Shown: piece after piece, positions 42,757-51,769 of the stretch | Numbering within the stretch: position 1 is the first letter of the stretch | Layout: every line of letters starts with the position of its first letter | The notes under the pieces: model-generated | The model's database searches: none | What the model saw: the letters and a program-made list of their open reading frames with translations, nothing else | What the model was told of the DNA's origin: nothing | Translations under genes and position numbers: made by a program | From: Achromobacter pestifer | GTDB lineage: Bacteria; Pseudomonadota; Gammaproteobacteria; Burkholderiales; Burkholderiaceae_B | DNA length: 64,000 nt | Assembly: GCF_013267355.1 (NCBI RefSeq) | Contig: NZ_CP053985.1 | Span: 1,302,001 to 1,366,000, forward strand | Direction: 5' to 3'

Positions 42757-43506
42757 TTATGAGAGCACGTCAGTCGCTCCCTGAAAGAGAGCCTTACGAA
42801 CGCCTTCCTGAATTCCGACTTGGGATTCCAAATCGCGGGTCACTGCATTGTGACCGCCAAGATCATTTTCAAAGAGTTTGGTTACTTCGAACCTCCACTT
42901 TGCAATAGCAACTTGCTCTAGCAGGAACTGCTGCATTGTAATATTTTCCGCTTTCAGAGCCTTCGGAAGTAGAAAGCTTGCAGTCAGGCAAGGAAGAGTA
43001 TTGATTTTAAAAAATTATTCCCCAATCGAAACGAACAATAAAATTACTTCTTGAATAGCCACGCACGCCAAGTATTCGATGTGAAGCGAGCGCATATTTC
43101 TTGAGCAACTCTGAAGTTTTTCTCGGGACAGCGGCCGGACACAGTTCCTGAGCACCTGGGTCGATATATTTTTGATCGTAATTGAAAATACACTTCTCCC
43201 GAACTCGAATTTCAACCGGGGGCAGCGCCTTGGCCTCTCCGTTATTTTCCATCCCCCCCCAACAGTAGCCTCCCGCCCTATCGCAACTGGCTCCAATAGA
43301 TAATCGCCTATCCGCTGACCGCACATGAATGATAAAAGGCCGGCATGATGCTCGATAAAGAAAAGACCATTGCTAGAGCCATCACTCACAGGTTTCGCCA
43401 CGAGAGCTCCATGACTTTTCAAACCGAGGATCAACTCGATCGACAGTAGGCGTGAGCCACGCTCACGCGTCAGGGAGCGCAAGGGAAACTGAGCAACAAT
43501 GCGCAC
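42757..43506 (-). pseudogene. D-Ala-D-Ala-ligase-like ATP-grasp pseudogene with two frameshifts
   Basis: Three consecutive minus-strand frames make one ATP-grasp protein. First part: SHGALVAKPVSDGSSNGLFF, then IGDYLLEPVAIGREATVGG. The frame changes at an 8-G run (43253-43260), and the second part gives LPPVEIRVREKCIFNYDQKY, GAQELCPAAVPRKTSELLKK and SHRILGVRGYSRSNFIV. It changes again near 43010 in an AT-rich run, and the last part gives FFKINTLPCLTASFLLPKAL. These match the lysine (AKPVSDGSS), metal (xINTLP) and other motifs of Ddl. The N-terminal domain is missing. AT-richer than the flanks. It is a decayed or, less likely, slippage-controlled gene. Confidence 0.75.
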
Positions 43507-43616
43507 GGATGCAAAGGGGAACTTGAATTTTTCGGACTACTACGGCCCATCATTATTGGTAGTTGCATAATGATCAGTCTATCGGTCCAATATATAGATC
43601 CGGACTGGAGGTCGCA

Positions 43617-44033
43617 ATGGTGCTTCAAACAGTTGTACACGGACGAGCAGGAAAACGACCTTTAGCCAAGCATGGAAAATACCGCCACGCCGTGTTCGAA
43701 AAACTCCGGAGTTGGAAACTTCCTTGTCCGCCCGATTCAGAGTTCGATCAATTTGACTCGGGCAAGACAGGCCATATCTTCTCGCTGGACCAGAGCTGGG
43801 CGGTCATCGGCACGGCTCGGTTGCTACCCACCACAAAAGAGTATCTGCTTGGGGAATTCCCAAAATGATCAATGGCGGCCCCATCAAGATCCTCGTTTGT
43901 ATGGGAGCTGCCGCGCTCCCACGCTGTCGACCTTGGGAACATCTGAAAGCGGCTAGCCATGGCCGCATAGTGTTCCTACTTCTGGCAATCGCTAAAATTG
44001 GCGGGGATTACCCTTCGTTGTTCGCGGCCTTGA
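43617..44033 (+). pseudogene. luxI-like: Acyl-homoserine-lactone synthase (LuxI family) pseudogene
   Basis: The ATG at 43617 has GGAG 6 nt upstream. The frame encodes HGKYRHAVFEKL, SWKLPCPPDSEFDQFD and GTARLLPTTKEYLLGEFP, that is the conserved Arg, Phe, Trp, Glu, Asp-x-x-Asp and ARLLPTT positions of autoinducer synthases. A TGA at 43866-43868 stops it after 83 codons, but the same frame continues with APSRSSFVWELPRSHAVDLG, matching the WELxR(F)AV block that normally follows. More stops come near 43941 and after. So this is one synthase interrupted by nonsense mutations. No luxR-type regulator is seen next to it. Confidence 0.75.
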
Positions 44034-44356
44034 CGCCACGCAAACAGAACGACGGAAGGCTGCCCCGGCAGACCGACAGCAACGCCACAAGCGGCCCGCG
44101 GCCTGGGCCTGAAGCCGGGCACAGCATCGGCCCATGGCGCCCGGAAGCTGCGCTGGCGTGCGCAGCGAGGCCGACAGCGCGCCATCGCCAGATATGGACC
44201 AATGTCACTTTGGCGCCATATGGCAAGCCGCAGGCGAAAGACCTCCATAGAATCCGACCGCAGAAGGCACGGCCAGCACGTGCCGCGCACCGCAACCGCG
44301 CATTGGACAAATGCGAGGCCGGCGGATGCGGGTTTTCATCGGATCTAGAGAGTCAA
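44034..44356. other. Intergenic stretch with no recognised gene
   Basis: About 320 bp between the luxI relic and the DUF1254 gene. The plus frame is open through much of it but the translation has no family resemblance and the composition is irregular. GAGAG lies 6 nt before the ATG at 44357. No promoter or terminator is clear. Confidence 0.5.
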
Positions 44357-45391
44357 ATGTCTTATTCATATGCGGTGCGCACGGCCGCCCTGGTCTTGGC
44401 AACCTTGGGGATGGCAAATGCACACGCCGCCGCCGATACGGCAATACCCGTGGGCATCGACAATTTTGCCCGTGCCGAGTCCGATCTCTACATGACCAAG
44501 ATGGTGTCGGACGGCAGTTTCGGCAAGTTGGTCCATAGCCGGGAGCCTGTCGCCATCGATGCCCAGAACGTCATCCGGATGAACCGCGACACGCTCTACT
44601 CGAGCGGCGTGTTCGATCTTGATGCGGGTCCCGTCACGATCGAGCTGCCCGACGCGGGCGAAAGGTTCATGTCGATGCTCGTGGTCAACGAAGACCACTA
44701 CGTACCCGCCGTCTTCTATGGCGCGGGCCGCCATCTCCTGACGAAAGAGCAAATCGGCACTCGGTATGTCTTTGTCGCCATCCGCACCTTGGCGGACCCG
44801 GCGGACAAGAAGGATCTCGAACAGGTGCATGCGCTACAGGACGAGATGCGGGTCAGCCAGGACAAGGCCGGTACCTTTGTCATTCCGAAATGGGATCAGG
44901 CAAGCCAGAAAAAGGTGCGTGACGCCTTGCTGGTGCTGGCCTCGGCCATACCCAACTACAACCGCGCGTTTGGCTCCAAGGACCAGGTCGATCCCATCCA
45001 TCATCTGATCGGGACTGCGGCGGGATGGGGCGGAAACCCCAGCAAGGACGCCACCTACCTCACGGGAGTGATACCGCAGAACGACGGAAAGACGGTGTAC
45101 CGGCTCAGTGTCGGATCCGTTCCCGTCCAGGGTTTCTGGTCCATCGCCGTCTACAACGCCGAGGGCTACTTCCAGAAGAATCCCTACGACGCCTATTCCT
45201 TGAACAATCTCACCGCCAAGAAGAACGCCGACGGATCGATCGACATCCAATTCGGCGGCTGCGACGGAAAGATTGCGAATTGCCTGCCCATCATGCCGGA
45301 CTGGAACTACACCGTAAGGCTGTATCAACCGGATGAGCAGATATTGAGCGGCCAATGGCATTTCCCGCAGCCGCAACCCGTGGTTCACTGA
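44357..45391 (+). CDS. DUF1254/DUF1214-domain exported protein
   Basis: 344 residues with a signal peptide (about residues 1-25, ending ANAHAA). VGIDNFARAESDLYMTKMVS, IRMNRDTLYSSGVFDLDAGP and RFMSMLVVNEDHYVPAVFY belong to the DUF1254 part; YRLSVGSVPVQGFWSIAVYN, FQKNPYDAYSLNN and LPIMPDWNYTVRLYQPDEQI to the C-terminal DUF1214. Periplasmic and of unknown function. The translation is open further upstream but that part lies over the pseudogene area and is not family-like. The acid phosphatase gene starts 15 bp later, so the three genes from 44357 to 47133 probably form an operon. Confidence 0.88.
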   Translation: MSYSYAVRTAALVLATLGMANAHAAADTAIPVGIDNFARAESDLYMTKMVSDGSFGKLVHSREPVAIDAQNVIRMNRDTLYSSGVFDLDAGPVTIELPDAGERFMSMLVVNEDHYVPAVFYGAGRHLLTKEQIGTRYVFVAIRTLADPADKKDLEQVHALQDEMRVSQDKAGTFVIPKWDQASQKKVRDALLVLASAIPNYNRAFGSKDQVDPIHHLIGTAAGWGGNPSKDATYLTGVIPQNDGKTVYRLSVGSVPVQGFWSIAVYNAEGYFQKNPYDAYSLNNLTAKKNADGSIDIQFGGCDGKIANCLPIMPDWNYTVRLYQPDEQILSGQWHFPQPQPVVH

Positions 45392-45406
45392 AACCGGAGT
45401 CCTCGC

Positions 45407-46240
45407 ATGCACAAGATTTCCATCCTTGGCCGCGCACTGGCGGCCGCTGGCGGCCTGCTGTCCATGACGGCTTCCGGCTGGCTCGGCGCGCAACCGCCTT
45501 CCCCCGCAACGGGAAAAGTTACCAATCCGCCCTTCGAATTGGCCCCCGGCTATCTGCAGCGGGCGGATCTGCCCAATAGCCTGCTACTCCTGGGCGCTCC
45601 GCCCTCGAAAGACAGCGCCGCGTTCGCGCGCGACGAAGAGGCCAGGAAAGCCGCCCTGGCGCAGCGCGAAACCGCTCGCTGGGAGATGGCCAGGCGGGAT
45701 GCCGATCTCAGGTTTCCCGCGCCGGCCAACAATTTCTCTTGCGCCATGGGCGTCAGGATCGACGAGCAAGACACGCCCCGAACCTATCGGCTCATGCACC
45801 GCGTATTGACGGACGCAGGGCTTTCCACCTATGGCGTCAAGAAAAAGTACAACCGGACCCGGCCGTTCGCCTTGCACGACGAAGGCACTTGCACGCCTCA
45901 GGATGACGAAATCCTGCGCAACGACGGTTCTTATCCTTCGGGCCACACCGCTGTGGGATGGGCCTGGGCGCTCGTCCTGGCCGAAATCAACCCGCAACGA
46001 GCGAATGAATTGCTGGCGCGCGGCCTGGCGTTCGGGCAAAGCCGCGTCATCTGCAATGCGCATTGGCAAAGCGATGTGGACGGCGGGCGCGTCATGGGCG
46101 CGGCAACGGTCAGCAGGCTGCAAAGCGACGCCGGCTTCCGCGCCGACCTGGACGCCGCCAAGCAGGAGCTGAAGAATATCAAGGCGGCGGGAGGCAATGC
46201 GCCCAGGGACTGCGCCGCCGAGACCGCTGCGTCTTCATGA
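45407..46240 (+). CDS. Class A non-specific acid phosphatase (PAP2 superfamily)
   Basis: 277 residues with a signal peptide (about 1-28). The phosphatase signature is complete: KKKYNRTRPF (KxxxxxxRP), YPSGHTAVGWAWAL (PSGH) and SRVICNAHWQSDVDGGRVMG (SRxxxxxHxxxD). These are the PhoN/PhoC-like motifs with the catalytic His of the last block. It would hydrolyse organic phosphates in the periplasm. It is translationally coupled to the following barrel gene by an ATGA overlap. Confidence 0.93.
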   Translation: MHKISILGRALAAAGGLLSMTASGWLGAQPPSPATGKVTNPPFELAPGYLQRADLPNSLLLLGAPPSKDSAAFARDEEARKAALAQRETARWEMARRDADLRFPAPANNFSCAMGVRIDEQDTPRTYRLMHRVLTDAGLSTYGVKKKYNRTRPFALHDEGTCTPQDDEILRNDGSYPSGHTAVGWAWALVLAEINPQRANELLARGLAFGQSRVICNAHWQSDVDGGRVMGAATVSRLQSDAGFRADLDAAKQELKNIKAAGGNAPRDCAAETAASS

Positions 46241-47133
46241 GCACGGTTCCCTACGGGCCGGATGAGCAGGAAAGCGCTGGCAAAAAAACGCAGACGGGAC
46301 AGTTTCCGCCTCGCGTCTGGCCGCTGTCGAAGCGAGGCAGAAGCGTCGGCTTGCTGTTCACCCTGTTGCTGGTGGCCGTGTCAGCGTTGCCAGAGGCCGC
46401 GCGAGCGGATGACACTGGCCGCATGGCGGATTCGCCCTCGGCGCCCGAACGGGAAAGCAAGTCCGATTGGCAGTTCAGCGTAAGCCCCTATCTATGGATG
46501 GCCGGAGTCCAGGGCACGGTCCGGCAATTCGATTCTCCGCCGGCCAGGCTCGACTCCGACTTCGGACAGATTTTCAATGAGCTGGACTATGCATTCATGG
46601 GGATCCTGGAGGGCCGTCGCGGCCGCTACAGTGTCTTCGCCGACATTGCGTACACGAAGACCTCTGTCAAAGACCCTACGCCCAAGGGCATCCTGGCGGA
46701 AAAAATCGGCGTGGCCTCGCAATCGTTCTCGGGCCTGCTGGGAGGCGGATACACCATCCACGGTACGGGTCGCGCGCATCTGGACTTGATTGCCGGCTTG
46801 CGTGTCTGGAGCGTAAGCACGAAGTTGAGTTTTCATGGGGGAATCCTCGACCATGTGACACAGCGCGACAGCGCAACCTGGGTGGACATGGTTGCCGGCT
46901 TTCGCGGCACGTATTCCTTTACCGACAGCGTGTACCTGACCGGTTGGGGAAACATCGGCGCCGGCCAGGCCGATCTGGACTGGGACGTGGTTGCGGGCGT
47001 CGGCTACAAGATAAACACCAAGCTGTCCGCGGTGGCCGGTTACCGGATCCAGGGCGTGGACTATCGGAAGAATGGGTTCGAGTACGACGTCATTCAGAAA
47101 GGACCGATCATGGGATTTACCTACCGGTTCTGA
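46237..47133 (+). CDS. Outer-membrane beta-barrel protein
   Basis: 298 residues. A long N-terminal region precedes a hydrophobic export segment (SVGLLFTLLLVAVSALPEAA, about 36-56), so the true signal may start later than the ATGA-coupled ATG used here. The mature part has many alternating strands (WQFSVSPYLWMAGVQGTV, YSVFADIAYTKTSV, INTKLSAVAGYRIQGVDY) and ends GFTYRF with a terminal aromatic, the barrel-assembly signal. It resembles OmpW/OMP_b-brl-type proteins. The end overlaps the convergent AraC gene by 17 bp. Confidence 0.82.
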   Translation: MSTVPYGPDEQESAGKKTQTGQFPPRVWPLSKRGRSVGLLFTLLLVAVSALPEAARADDTGRMADSPSAPERESKSDWQFSVSPYLWMAGVQGTVRQFDSPPARLDSDFGQIFNELDYAFMGILEGRRGRYSVFADIAYTKTSVKDPTPKGILAEKIGVASQSFSGLLGGGYTIHGTGRAHLDLIAGLRVWSVSTKLSFHGGILDHVTQRDSATWVDMVAGFRGTYSFTDSVYLTGWGNIGAGQADLDWDVVAGVGYKINTKLSAVAGYRIQGVDYRKNGFEYDVIQKGPIMGFTYRF

Positions 47134-48145
47134 GACGGCTGTGCGCGGCAAAATGGCTCGATAGAAAACTGCTGCGGTCAGCCGGCGGCGAAGCGCTGCG
47201 GCCCCATTCGCCGGCTTCGTCGGGCGCCACGCCAAAGCGCGCCATGAACGCCTGGCGGAATCGTCCCGCGTTCCGAAAGCCGCAATCCACCGCGGCCTGG
47301 CTCACCGGGCGCGTCGCGCTCCGTGGATCGACCAGGCGGGCGTAAGCCGCGTCCAGGCGCTTGCTCCTGATCACATGGGCGATTCCGCCGAGGTCGGCAA
47401 AGACGCGGTACAAGTGAGCCCGTGAGACCCTGAATCGCTGCACCAGCAGATCCGGGCCCAGTTCGGGGTCGGCAAGATGGCGATCGATATAGGCAAGCGC
47501 ACGCGCGCGCAAAGCCTGGGCGAGCACGGATTTCGGCTCATCCTGGATGGGCGCCGTGTTGGACAGGCCCGCGGAAAGCAGCGTGGTCAGGGCGTCTTGC
47601 ACTGCGACGTCCTCGCTCGCGGAGAGTTGTCCAGACACGGCGTGGAAACCGCGTAGGTAGTCCATGATCAGACGAGTCATTGGGTGCCCGGCCTGCAGCA
47701 CGAATCCATGGACATCGCGCGGGCCCAGCAACTTGTCGATGCCCGCGCGGGGAATGGTCGTGGCCAATCGTTCGCCGGCATCCACCCTGCATGCGTAAGG
47801 CCGGGCCAGGTCGATGATGCATATGCCCCCTGGGGCGGCCACGACGTCACGGTTGTCGAAATCACCGTGGATGGAGCCCGCAACCAGAACATGAACCAGA
47901 TAGTGGTCAAGTCCGCTGCGCGCAATGGTGGCCCGGTCTCGCTTGTAGCGCTGCGCGTTGAAGGTGGTCGACCCCAGCGTCAATCCGCCTACATGGCGCA
48001 GGCGCATGGTTCCCTCCAACGTTGCCTTCCCGTCCGTCGACGCCAGCGTCGTGTCGCAGAACGGACGCGTGACATCGCGCCAGTACTCGTCGCGCAGCGA
48101 ATGCTCTATTGCGTCGGTGGAAATAAATGTTTCCGAGGAAATCAT
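47117..48145 (-). CDS. AraC-family transcriptional regulator
   Basis: 342 residues from the ATG at 48145. An N-terminal AraC_binding_2-like part (RLRHVGGLTLGSTTFNAQRY, GGICIIDLARPYACRVDAGE) is followed by the double helix-turn-helix (LRARALAYIDRHLADPELGP, LVQRFRVSRAHLYRVFADLG, VSQAAVDCGFRNAGRFRQAF). This is the FeaR/XylS-type arrangement. It converges on the DUF1254-phosphatase-barrel operon and overlaps its end, so regulation of that operon is possible but not shown. The Shine-Dalgarno is weak. Confidence 0.88.
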   Translation of the reverse strand: MISSETFISTDAIEHSLRDEYWRDVTRPFCDTTLASTDGKATLEGTMRLRHVGGLTLGSTTFNAQRYKRDRATIARSGLDHYLVHVLVAGSIHGDFDNRDVVAAPGGICIIDLARPYACRVDAGERLATTIPRAGIDKLLGPRDVHGFVLQAGHPMTRLIMDYLRGFHAVSGQLSASEDVAVQDALTTLLSAGLSNTAPIQDEPKSVLAQALRARALAYIDRHLADPELGPDLLVQRFRVSRAHLYRVFADLGGIAHVIRSKRLDAAYARLVDPRSATRPVSQAAVDCGFRNAGRFRQAFMARFGVAPDEAGEWGRSASPPADRSSFLSSHFAAHSRLRTGR

Positions 48146-48226
48146 ATGGACGCCTACCCTGGCGGCTTGGTGCACGCGCTTCGGTTGCTCAAGCATCGGC
48201 CTTGGACGAACGTGACGCAGATCCGG

Positions 48227-48853
48227 CTAGGATACCTGGGGCGGTTCGCATTTTGACTGGCGCGAGGCCGACCACGCCGTCGCATCCCGCCCGACCTGTT
48301 GGGCCAACGCAGCGATCAGGCGCTGCTGCGCCTGCACGAGCGCAGGATAACCGGCGCTCGCGGGTTCTTCAAAACGTCCGTGGCAGACCAGCCTGGCATC
48401 GCCAGGCTGGCGTGCATCCCCCAGGGTCCAACCCGCCTCGAGTTGCACCCGCTTTCCCGGCCATGCGTCAAGCCGGCGAATCTGCAACTTCACCTTGATC
48501 ACCTGCAAATCGCCTGGCCAGGACAAGCCGGTGACGTCCTGGGTGCCCAGGCGTTGGACCAGCTGCGCCGAAAACGCATTGCGTATCTCCTCGTCCAACG
48601 GCCCCAGCCATCGCTCGTCATCCAGGACGGCGAGCATGCCACTGTCGTCCAGTCTCACGACCAGCTGGGGTTGATTCAGATATTCCGGCAAAGCCACAGG
48701 CAGCACTTCGACCACGAAGCGCGCAGGAACGCCCTGAGACCGGACGTCCGCCTGGGGATTCAACAAGGTGTAATGGCGTACAGGCGCGGAAGCGCTGCAA
48801 GCGGCCAGCCCGAGAGTCAGGGCGAGCAAGCAGATGCGGATCGGTCGGGTCAT
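48227..48853 (-). CDS. pqiC: PqiC, outer-membrane lipoprotein of the Pqi lipid-transport system
   Basis: 208 residues with a lipobox (LLALTLGLAAC). RHYTLLNPQA after the Cys is the typical opening of ABC-type transport auxiliary lipoproteins (YmbA/PqiC). VEVLPVALPEYLNQPQLVVR and the DDERWLGPLDEEIRNAFSAQ segment match the family. It is the last gene of a minus-strand run with 4-nt overlaps, PqiA-PqiA-PqiB-PqiC, which bridges inner and outer membranes for lipid traffic. Confidence 0.9.
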   Translation of the reverse strand: MTRPIRICLLALTLGLAACSASAPVRHYTLLNPQADVRSQGVPARFVVEVLPVALPEYLNQPQLVVRLDDSGMLAVLDDERWLGPLDEEIRNAFSAQLVQRLGTQDVTGLSWPGDLQVIKVKLQIRRLDAWPGKRVQLEAGWTLGDARQPGDARLVCHGRFEEPASAGYPALVQAQQRLIAALAQQVGRDATAWSASRQSKCEPPQVS

Positions 48854-50514
48854 CGTTGGGGAGTCTCCATGGTGCTGGCTGGCGGCTCTGCGGAAGCCTC
48901 GAATGTGGCGTTCTTGGGGCGGCCTCGCACCACCGCCTCCGGATATCGGCTCAAGAGGTCGGTCAACGTGCGCACCGAGCGCGCGGCGCGCTGGACCTCC
49001 TGAAGCGCCTGGCCCAGGTCCTGTCGCAAGGTCGCGTCCTCGGCGAGCATCCCGTGCGCGGCGCCGATGGTTTGTTGCGCCTGGCGCAAAGTCTGCGTGG
49101 CCTGCGGCAGAACCTGGCCGTTCACCTGCAGCAGCGCCTTGTTCAGGTTGGCAAAGGACGAATCCAGATTTCGCGCGATACTGTCCAACGGCATCTTGTC
49201 TATCTTGCCCACGATGCTGGCGAACCTCTCCTGCAATTGATCGAAGCTGCCGCTGACGGTGGGCAGCGTTATCGGACGCCGTTGCGGATCAAAGGCGACC
49301 TTGGGTGTATTCGGTATGAAGTCCAGGGCGATATAAAGCTGGCCCGTCAGCAGGCTTCCCGTCCTGGCCTGGGCCCTCAGACCGTGCGCCACCATTTCTT
49401 GAAGCATGCGCACCAGCCGGTCTTCCTCGGTCCCTTCGGAGGCGGGCATCTTCGCCATGATCTCGCCGAGCCGCTGCGGATACACCACAATGCCGACCTT
49501 CGATTGAAAGCGGCGCCGGACAGGGTCGTAATCCGGTTTGATGGAGATGACCCTGCCCAGATCCATGCCATCGAACTGCACGGGCGCGCCGATGGCCAGG
49601 CCCCGCAAGGATTGCTCGAACACCAGATAGGCGGTCTGCGACGGCCCGTCCGGCGGAGCCAGGGCAGCCTGCTGATCCTTGGCCAGCTCGTACGCGGTAT
49701 CTTCCGCCGCTGGCTCGCCGGCTACGCCCGGAGCGGTTCCAAAGGAAACGCCACCCGCCAGAATGGTGGCAATCGATTGCGTTTGCAGCTTGAACCCATC
49801 CGCGCCGAGCGAAACGTCAACACCGCTGGCGTTCCAGAAGCGCGTCGCCGTGGTGACAAAACGGTCGTAGGGCGCATTGACGAAGAGCCGCAAGGCGACC
49901 GCCTTGCCATCCTCGCCCAACTGGTATGACGCGACACGGCCGACTTGAATGCGTCGGTAATAGACGGGCGACCCGACGTCCAGGGAACCGAGATCTTCGG
50001 TATGCAGGACAAAAGACCGGCCAGGCGTGTCGCCAATGACGGTGGGAGGACTTTCCAAACCCGTGAACTCCTTGGCGGGCTCCGTCGAATGCCCTCGATC
50101 GACGCCGATGTATGCCCCCGACAGCAGGGTATCCACTCCGGAAACCCCATCGATGCCGATGCGCGGGCGCACCACCCAAAACCGCGAGTCCTGACGCGCC
50201 AGACTCCCCGCGTCCTTGTCCAGCGACACCGTCGCCACCACGTGGGAGCCATCCTCGCTTAGACCGATAGCCGTGACCGTGCCTACGTTCACATCCTTGT
50301 ACTTCACCAGGGTCTTGCCTTCTTCCAGGCCGGCGGCGGTACGAAACGTGATGTTGATCACCGGGCCTTGCGTCATCCAGGTCTGCACCAGCATGGAAAG
50401 GCCGACCAGGGCGGCAATAAGGGGCACCAGCCAGACGAGCGAGATGCGCCACTTCTTGCGTGCCACCACCGTGGGCGCGCCAGGTCCATGGAGCGCTCTG
50501 GAAGAATCATTCAT
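48850..50514 (-). CDS. pqiB: PqiB, multi-MlaD-domain membrane protein
   Basis: 554 residues. One N-terminal membrane helix (ISLVWLVPLIAALVGLSMLV, about 24-43) is followed by three MCE/MlaD domains: GPVINITFRTAAGLEEGKTL at about 52, GRSFVLHTEDLGSLDVGSPV near 165 and TAYLVFEQSLRGLAIGAPVQ near 295, then a long C-terminal helical region (RNLDSSFANLNKALLQVNGQ). In E. coli PqiB forms a periplasm-spanning tube. Overlaps both neighbours by 4 nt. Confidence 0.94.
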   Translation of the reverse strand: MNDSSRALHGPGAPTVVARKKWRISLVWLVPLIAALVGLSMLVQTWMTQGPVINITFRTAAGLEEGKTLVKYKDVNVGTVTAIGLSEDGSHVVATVSLDKDAGSLARQDSRFWVVRPRIGIDGVSGVDTLLSGAYIGVDRGHSTEPAKEFTGLESPPTVIGDTPGRSFVLHTEDLGSLDVGSPVYYRRIQVGRVASYQLGEDGKAVALRLFVNAPYDRFVTTATRFWNASGVDVSLGADGFKLQTQSIATILAGGVSFGTAPGVAGEPAAEDTAYELAKDQQAALAPPDGPSQTAYLVFEQSLRGLAIGAPVQFDGMDLGRVISIKPDYDPVRRRFQSKVGIVVYPQRLGEIMAKMPASEGTEEDRLVRMLQEMVAHGLRAQARTGSLLTGQLYIALDFIPNTPKVAFDPQRRPITLPTVSGSFDQLQERFASIVGKIDKMPLDSIARNLDSSFANLNKALLQVNGQVLPQATQTLRQAQQTIGAAHGMLAEDATLRQDLGQALQEVQRAARSVRTLTDLLSRYPEAVVRGRPKNATFEASAEPPASTMETPQR

Positions 50515-51140
50515 TCATCAATCCCATTTATTTCCCCATCCCAAATGTTCCTGGGGTCGAACGACATGGCTGCGAGCATCGTGAAAATCACGACCATGCC
50601 GAAGAAGAGGATGCCAACGCGCGGCGATATGTCGGTGAGCCCCTGGAATTGCACCAAGGCTGCCACCACCGCGACCACCAGCACATCAAGCATCGACCAG
50701 TAGCCGACAAACTCCACCATGCGATACAGCTTGGCGCGCTCTCGCGTGGCCCATCGGCTACGCCGTTGGGAGGTGGCAAGCAACAGCCCGAGAATCAGGA
50801 ATTTCGCGCAAGGCACCGCGACGCTGGCGATGAAGATCACCAGCGCAATTCCATAGGAGCCGGACGTCCAGAACTCCACCGCCCCCTCCATGATGGTGCT
50901 GCTGCTGCCCTTGCCCAGCAGACTGGTATGCATGACGGGCAAGACATTGGCGGGGATGTAGCAGATGACAGCCGTCAGGAGCAGCGCCCAGGCGCGGGCG
51001 ATGCCGTTCGGGCGCCGATGATGCAGCGTCGAGCCGCAGCGGGGGCACTGGACGGATCGCCCGGGCGTGTCCTCGCATACCAGGCCGCATGCATGGCAGC
51101 CCACCAGCGACAAATCGCTTGCAAACGGCAGCCTGCTCAT
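50511..51140 (-). CDS. pqiA: PqiA-like membrane protein, second-half homologue
   Basis: 209 residues. A zinc-ribbon-like head (GCHACGLVCEDTPGRSVQCP, then RCGSTLHHRRP) is followed by four membrane helices, including AWALLLTAVICYIPANVLPV, GIALVIFIASVAVPCAKFLI and GYWSMLDVLVVAVVAALVQF. The YIPANxLPVM and VGYWSMLDVxVV patterns are those of PqiA domains. In E. coli two such domains are fused in one PqiA; here they are separate genes joined by an ATGA overlap. Inner membrane. Confidence 0.9.
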   Translation of the reverse strand: MSRLPFASDLSLVGCHACGLVCEDTPGRSVQCPRCGSTLHHRRPNGIARAWALLLTAVICYIPANVLPVMHTSLLGKGSSSTIMEGAVEFWTSGSYGIALVIFIASVAVPCAKFLILGLLLATSQRRSRWATRERAKLYRMVEFVGYWSMLDVLVVAVVAALVQFQGLTDISPRVGILFFGMVVIFTMLAAMSFDPRNIWDGEINGIDE

Positions 51141-51769
51141 GCCGCGCTGCCTCTGCGCAATGCGGCAACGCCTTCGGTCTGCTCCCACAGTGAAGAGAGG
51201 TCGCGGTGGGAAATCACGGTGAGCAATACCATCAGCGCGGCGGTGGCCCAGACGCCAGCACCCAGACTCACTTCCACCAGGCTGATCAGCTTGATGATCG
51301 CCACCAGGATACCGAGTATGCCCACCTCGACCATGCTCCATGGGCGCAAGAGCGCCAGCGTCCGCAATGCCCGGGAAAAGCCCGGCGCGCGGCGGCCGAC
51401 GCGCGCATGGATCAGCACCCATGAAAGCAAGGTGATCTGCGCAAACGGCACCAGGATGATCACCAGCGCGGCAACTATCGCAAGGGGCGCCACGCCGCCC
51501 TGGGCAAGAGCCCATGTGAATTCCCACAGCGTTGCATCGCGGCGCGTTCCATTCAAGCTGATACGTACCACGGGACAGACGTTCGCGATCAGAAACACGA
51601 CCGCTGTCGTGATGGTCAATGCCAACCACCGGTCCACATCCAGCGGGTTGGCGCGTTGGAGCACGGCCTCACACCGGCTGCAGCGCGCGACCTCGCCTGG
51701 CGCCAAGGAACAGCGTTGGTACACGCTGTCGCAATGCTCACAGGCCACCAAGTGTGGATAAACGTTCAT
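51137..51769 (-). CDS. pqiA: PqiA-like membrane protein, first-half homologue
   Basis: 210 residues from the ATG at 51769. ACEHCDSVYQRCSLAPGEVA and CSRCEAVLQR form the Cys-rich head; helices include LALTITTAVVFLIANVCPVV, GVAPLAIVAALVIILVPFAQ and VEVGILGILVAIIKLISLVE. It carries the FxIANxCPxV version of the PqiA signature. It is the first gene of the operon. AraC at 51866 lies 96 bp upstream on the same strand. Confidence 0.9.
   Translation of the reverse strand: MNVYPHLVACEHCDSVYQRCSLAPGEVARCSRCEAVLQRANPLDVDRWLALTITTAVVFLIANVCPVVRISLNGTRRDATLWEFTWALAQGGVAPLAIVAALVIILVPFAQITLLSWVLIHARVGRRAPGFSRALRTLALLRPWSMVEVGILGILVAIIKLISLVEVSLGAGVWATAALMVLLTVISHRDLSSLWEQTEGVAALRRGSAA

Noticed and set aside
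43253..43260. The 8-G run as a proven phase-variation tract.
   Set aside because: The gene has a second frameshift and lacks its N-terminal domain, so slippage at this run alone could not restore it.
43865..44356. An N-terminal extension of the DUF1254 protein starting at 43865.
   Set aside because: The extension overlaps the luxI pseudogene, has no family resemblance, and the ATG at 44357 starts a clear signal peptide.
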